Shown here in pieces: positions 6,110 to 9,012 of a stretch of DNA of 9,012 nt. The notes under the pieces are model-generated. The model had not been told where the DNA came from and did not search any database. It saw only the letters and a list, made by a program, of their open reading frames with translations. A program made the position numbers and the translations under genes. The stretch comes from an uncultured Clostridia bacterium (GTDB lineage Bacteria > Bacillota > Clostridia > Christensenellales > UBA1242). Numbering within the stretch: position 1 is the stretch's first letter; every line of letters starts with the position of its first letter. The DNA lies in NCBI GenBank assembly GCA_937911885.1, contig CALDPW010000183.1, positions 1-9,012 on the forward strand, written 5' to 3'.

Positions 6110-8137
6110 TTATTCTTCTTCGTCTTCGTATTCACGATCTGTAGATCTAATTGTTCTTGCCTTAGATGATACAGTTTTATCGCTTAACTTATCGCCTTGA
6201 ATTTTGTTAACTTGATCAAGCAATGAGTTTAGAGTTGCACGTTTTCTTGGAGCTCTAACAGTTGAACTTGAAACAGGTTGAATTCTTTCAGGTTTAACAC
6301 TTGCAAGTCTTTCAGCTTGTTCTCTTTGTTTTTCAACTTTTGCTTGTGCATCAAGTGATGCTTGAACTTCCTTCATTGTTGGAATTTTAATTTCAACTTT
6401 TTTCTTTTCTTGAGCAGCTTTTGCTTTTTCAAACAATTCACTTTCAATACGACGATGTTGTTCTAACTCACGTGTCATGCTTTGCAAATTCTTTTCAAGC
6501 AATGTAATTTTGTCTTGATATAAAATTGCATTTTGATCACTAAGTCTAACCATATCTTGAAGATCTGCAATTTGTTTTGCAACATCCTCACCAACTTCCA
6601 CCACTCTACCATCAGCCAACTGTTTGTTTTGTTTTTTGCTAACAAAACTTTGTTTAAATTCTGGGCTGGTTAAGTATTGTTTTAATTCTTTTGTAGCAGC
6701 AAGTTCAGCTTTACTCATATCTAATTGTTGTTGAGTAGTATCTAATTCACTAGAAACCTTTGTTAACTCACCTGTTTTTTCATTGATGTTAAGCATAAGG
6801 TCTTCAATAGTTTTTTCAAGGTTTGTTTTTTCTTCGTTCATTTGATCAAAGTATGGTTTACTTTGTTCTTGAACTGTTTTTGAAATTTGTCCGTAAATTT
6901 TATTTGCATAATTTTTACATTCAGCTTTCATAGCTTCTTCAATAATTAATCTACGACGTTCCATTTCTGCTTTATAAGCATCAATTTCGGCTTGCATTTC
7001 TTCTTGTTGTTTTTGGAAACGACTTGTTGCAAGTTCGTAGTCTTTTTCTAATTGTTGAAGTTTTGTTTGCTCTTCTGTATGACGTTTTCTCATGTAGTTT
7101 TGTTCAATTTTAACGGTTGTTGCATTAATTTGATCAGTTAACTGAGCAAGAGATTCTCTAGCAGCTTGAGCTTTTCTTTCAAAATCTTTTGTAACTTCAT
7201 CAAAGTTCTTTTGATAGTTATACATTTCGGTTTCTTTTGAGTTTACTTTTGTAGCAAGATCGCGTTTTACATTTAAGTATTTTTCACTTTCTTTCATTGC
7301 TCTTTCAAGCAATAATGCATTTTCTACACCAAGTTCATCAAAATCATAATATTCAAACTTAGAAGCGTTAAGTTCTTGTTCTTCACGTTCACGTTTTTCT
7401 TGAATTTCACGTTTTTCAAGATAATCTTGTAAAACAGGAATACCTTCTTTAATTTCCTTTTTAGTAAACAATACTTCATAGTCAATAAATGCAGGCATTG
7501 TTGTGCAAGCTTTGTTCATATTACGTTCAAACTCATGGAATGTGTAATATAAATCAGAAATAATTGATGTGTGTCTTGCACGCAAGAATGCTACAAACAA
7601 CATTCCTAAAACTAAAACTAAAATTGGAACCAAGAAAACTTCAAAGAACAATACATTAAATCTAATTTGATCATTTGCAACTTTTCCTGCAAATCCCAAG
7701 ATTAATGTTAAAATTGAAATAACAATTGTAAATGTTCCACAAGTTGTTGCTGTATTTGAATAAGCACTAGTTTTTGAAGGTTGATCAACACATGATGTTG
7801 TATTCATATATTCGCTAGGTGCTTTATCACGATTAAGCATGTATTCTTGCCAACAATATCTTAATGTTCTTGGAACATTTTTCATACGATTGTTAAGTTC
7901 CACAATGTTCTCATCGTTAACATATGGGTTTTTAGCAAAATATTTGTTAAGTTTGTTAATGTTTCGAAGTAATTTAACCTCATAGGTAAAGCTGGTTCTA
8001 ACAAGAGAAACAAGAATTGTTAAAAGAAGCAATCCTAAACCACCCAAAACAAGGTAGTCAAATGTAACATAATTTCCTAACTCTTGAAAGAATTCCGACA
8101 GCGAGTTAAATACGTTCGCTATTAAAATAAAATTCAT
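6110..8137 (-). CDS. Three-helix membrane protein with long coiled-coil tail (unrecognised family)
   Basis: The predicted 675-residue protein has a hydrophobic helix at about 27-49, a cytoplasmic-type loop of about 80 residues (with NVPRTLRYCWQEYMLNRD), two more helices at about 133-152 and 160-188, then a charged region. From about 225 to 600 it is rich in Glu, Lys, Gln and heptad-like leucines and is almost certainly a long coiled coil. The C-terminus is basic and Ser/Thr-rich and ends in an acidic EYEDEEE. The topology is like ExbB/TolQ/ZorA-type channel subunits, but I see no clear conserved motif of that superfamily, so this is only an analogy. The ATG at 8137 has TAGGAG 8 nt upstream. 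An ATG at 8203 lies upstream of the predicted promoter and is excluded. It is a single-gene unit ending at the 6079-6108 terminator. Confidence 0.85.
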   Translation of the reverse strand: MNFILIANVFNSLSEFFQELGNYVTFDYLVLGGLGLLLLTILVSLVRTSFTYEVKLLRNINKLNKYFAKNPYVNDENIVELNNRMKNVPRTLRYCWQEYMLNRDKAPSEYMNTTSCVDQPSKTSAYSNTATTCGTFTIVISILTLILGFAGKVANDQIRFNVLFFEVFLVPILVLVLGMLFVAFLRARHTSIISDLYYTFHEFERNMNKACTTMPAFIDYEVLFTKKEIKEGIPVLQDYLEKREIQEKREREEQELNASKFEYYDFDELGVENALLLERAMKESEKYLNVKRDLATKVNSKETEMYNYQKNFDEVTKDFERKAQAARESLAQLTDQINATTVKIEQNYMRKRHTEEQTKLQQLEKDYELATSRFQKQQEEMQAEIDAYKAEMERRRLIIEEAMKAECKNYANKIYGQISKTVQEQSKPYFDQMNEEKTNLEKTIEDLMLNINEKTGELTKVSSELDTTQQQLDMSKAELAATKELKQYLTSPEFKQSFVSKKQNKQLADGRVVEVGEDVAKQIADLQDMVRLSDQNAILYQDKITLLEKNLQSMTRELEQHRRIESELFEKAKAAQEKKKVEIKIPTMKEVQASLDAQAKVEKQREQAERLASVKPERIQPVSSSTVRAPRKRATLNSLLDQVNKIQGDKLSDKTVSSKARTIRSTDREYEDEEE

Positions 8138-8160
8138 TTTCCATTCTCCTAAGTAAATTA

Positions 8161-8176
8161 ATACTACTAGTAGTAT
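8161..8176. promoter_or_regulatory. Perfect 16-bp palindrome, candidate operator
   Basis: ATACTACTAGTAGTAT reads identically on both strands. It covers the last five bases of the -10 box (minus strand) and the predicted start near 8165. This placement is typical of a dimeric repressor site blocking RNA polymerase. No regulator gene is present in the window. Confidence 0.5.
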
Positions 8177-8199
8177 AACACATTGATTTTTTTTTACAA
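8172..8199 (-). promoter_or_regulatory. Extended -10 promoter of the coiled-coil membrane gene
   Basis: On the minus strand -10 is TATACT (plus 8172-8177) preceded by TGT, giving an extended -10 (TGnTATACT). A -35 candidate TTGTAA (plus 8194-8199) is 16 bp upstream; TTTGTA with 17 bp is an alternative. The start is predicted near 8165, giving a leader of about 28 nt to the ATG at 8137 with its TAGGAG site. Confidence 0.65.
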
Positions 8200-8244
8200 A
8201 CAAATAATAAAATAAATTTTTAAACTTTTAATAATTTATTGTAA

Positions 8245-8619
8245 TTAATTTCTCCTAACTTTTTAGGTAATATTGCAAACAACAATAAAGAAACACAAAA
8301 CTTTTTATTTACTCCTGTTGGTAAAATCATAGTTAATAGTCAAGTTCTAACCACATATAGCATACAAGATACCCTAACAGGAAAATTCTTGTGCTATGAA
8401 AATGAAACCAGACCTGAATACCCTACTTTTTTGTTTTCGGTTACCAATACAAATAATTCTATGTGGTGTATTGTACCATACAAAGAACTATCAAAATGGG
8501 CCTCTTTTAAAACCACGTATAACGATTATTATGAAAATGCCTACTGGATATTTTCTGCTAATCTATATATACAAGATTCTAAGTCACGATGCTTTTTTGA
8601 TAGCGGTCTAAATTTTTGA
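8245..8619 (+). other. Orphan open frame, possible gene fragment
   Basis: From a TAA at 8242 the frame stays open for 124 codons to a stop ending at 8619. It has no ATG near its start; the only plausible starts are TTG at 8389 (weak AGGA upstream) or ATT/ATA codons. The residues look protein-like, with aromatic-rich stretches such as SMWCIVPYKELSKWASF and YWIFSANLYIQD, and codon use (ATA, CTA) unlike the genes to the left. I recognise no family. The last codons overlap the end of the truncated transporter gene on the other strand, so the C-terminus may not be authentic. It may be a displaced fragment, a decayed gene or noise. The AT-rich stretch between 8200 and 8245 shows nothing else. Confidence 0.3.
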
Positions 8620-9012
8620 TTCGTTCCATTAACCAAGCATTGCTAAGTTCTCCTAGCAGAAAACCAGTCAAAGACGCTATCACAATACGAGGCACATAGG
8701 AAAACATTGTATTATAAGCATGCGCTGTTTGATCCAAATAATCAGGGGATGGAAGAAACACACCTATCTGGGTACAAACCACCATCACAATATTACATAG
8801 CAATGTAATAAAAATCACCTTTCGAGCCGTTTTATACCCCCAGATTTCGGTCAATACATCGCCTAGCATATATGCAAAAGGAAATGTGATAGTCCCTGCA
8901 TCAAAATAAAAAAGATTCCAAAGACCGATCACTTTAACTGCCATTACATTGCTCACCACATATAATGTGACAAACAACGAACAAATAATGATAAATGATG
9001 TTTCTCTTTTAT
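8579..9012 (-). pseudogene. Queuosine precursor transporter (YhhQ/QPTR, DUF165 family), truncated, 5' end outside window
   Basis: The visible 144 codons are open to the right edge, so the true start lies beyond 9012. Family hallmarks are LFVTLYVVSNVMAVKVI, FPFAYMLGDVLTEIWGYKTAR, and SYVPRIVIASLTGFLLGEL followed by SNAWLMERIK, spread over several hydrophobic helices. The family imports queuosine precursors (preQ0/preQ1) through the inner membrane. Members are usually about 210-230 residues. This one departs from the family after ERIKN (near 8612) and stops with the unrelated LDRYQKSIVT, lacking the usual TKGR..LWLR and GEGiDT region. It is therefore probably non-functional or cut by a junction. 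Four 60-base lines here (8641-8880) contain 95 G+C of 240, richer than most of the window. The family call is good; the truncation is inferred from remembered family structure. Confidence 0.75.

Noticed and set aside
6110..8137. Zorya anti-phage system (ZorA)
   Set aside because: Only the topology is similar. No ZorB, ZorC, ZorD or ZorE gene is near and no MotA/ExbB sequence motif is evident, so no defence claim is made.
8138..8203. N-terminal extension of the coiled-coil membrane protein to ATG at 8203
   Set aside because: This ATG lies upstream of the predicted promoter and has no ribosome binding site; the ATG at 8137 has TAGGAG.
8396..8611. Second plus-strand frame of 71 codons
   Set aside because: It overlaps the orphan frame one base out of phase and encodes a less protein-like sequence.
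1..9012. CRISPR arrays, tRNA or rRNA genes, insertion sequences
   Set aside because: No regularly spaced repeats, cloverleaf-type sequence, rRNA-like segment, transposase frame or terminal inverted repeats were seen on either strand.

Overview
The window looks like chromosomal DNA of a low-GC, Gram-positive-type bacterium, most likely an uncultured member of the Bacillota (Clostridia-like or RF39-like). The support is AT-rich sequence (single 60-base lines in coding regions hand-count at about 23-40% G+C), strong AAGGAG/GGAGGT ribosome binding sites, all complete genes ending in TAA, TGG read as Trp, and a family mix common in gut Firmicutes: InlB B-repeats with BspA-type LRRs, an SPFH protein with a zinc ribbon, a DUF1858 redox-disulfide protein and a PRC-barrel protein. 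The organism is inferred; no marker here fixes it.

Layout. (1) 1-1734, minus strand: the start of the S10 ribosomal operon in the usual order rpsJ (uS10), rplC (uL3), rplD (uL4, running off the left edge). It is driven by a near-consensus promoter (TTGACA-17-TAGAAT, 1706-1734) and has an unusually long leader of about 229 nt with a terminator-like hairpin followed by eight U. (2) 1781-5179, minus strand: a tight three-gene unit, SPFH/zinc-ribbon protein, then a DUF1858 CxxC protein, then a membrane-anchored InlB-repeat/LRR protein, with 10-11 bp gaps and a strong terminator at 1781-1812. (3) 5367-6077, plus strand: a divergently transcribed PRC-barrel protein sharing a 187-bp intergenic region with the SPFH operon. 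(4) 6079-6108: a bidirectional terminator between convergent genes. (5) 6110-8199, minus strand: a 675-residue membrane protein with three N-terminal helices and a very long coiled-coil tail. It has an extended -10 promoter overlapped by a perfect 16-bp palindrome that looks like an operator. (6) 8204-9012: a compositionally different end. It holds an orphan plus-strand open frame of uncertain status and the 5' part of a queuosine-precursor transporter gene (YhhQ/QPTR family). That transporter loses family similarity and stops about two thirds of the way through; the two frames converge and overlap by 41 bp at about 8579-8619, which suggests a recombination, decay or assembly junction.

No complete new defence or mobile system is visible. 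The points most worth follow-up are the S10 leader, the operator-like palindrome in front of the coiled-coil membrane gene, that protein's ExbB/ZorA-like topology without a visible partner, the conserved-looking SPFH/DUF1858/InlB-LRR unit, and the broken junction near the right end.
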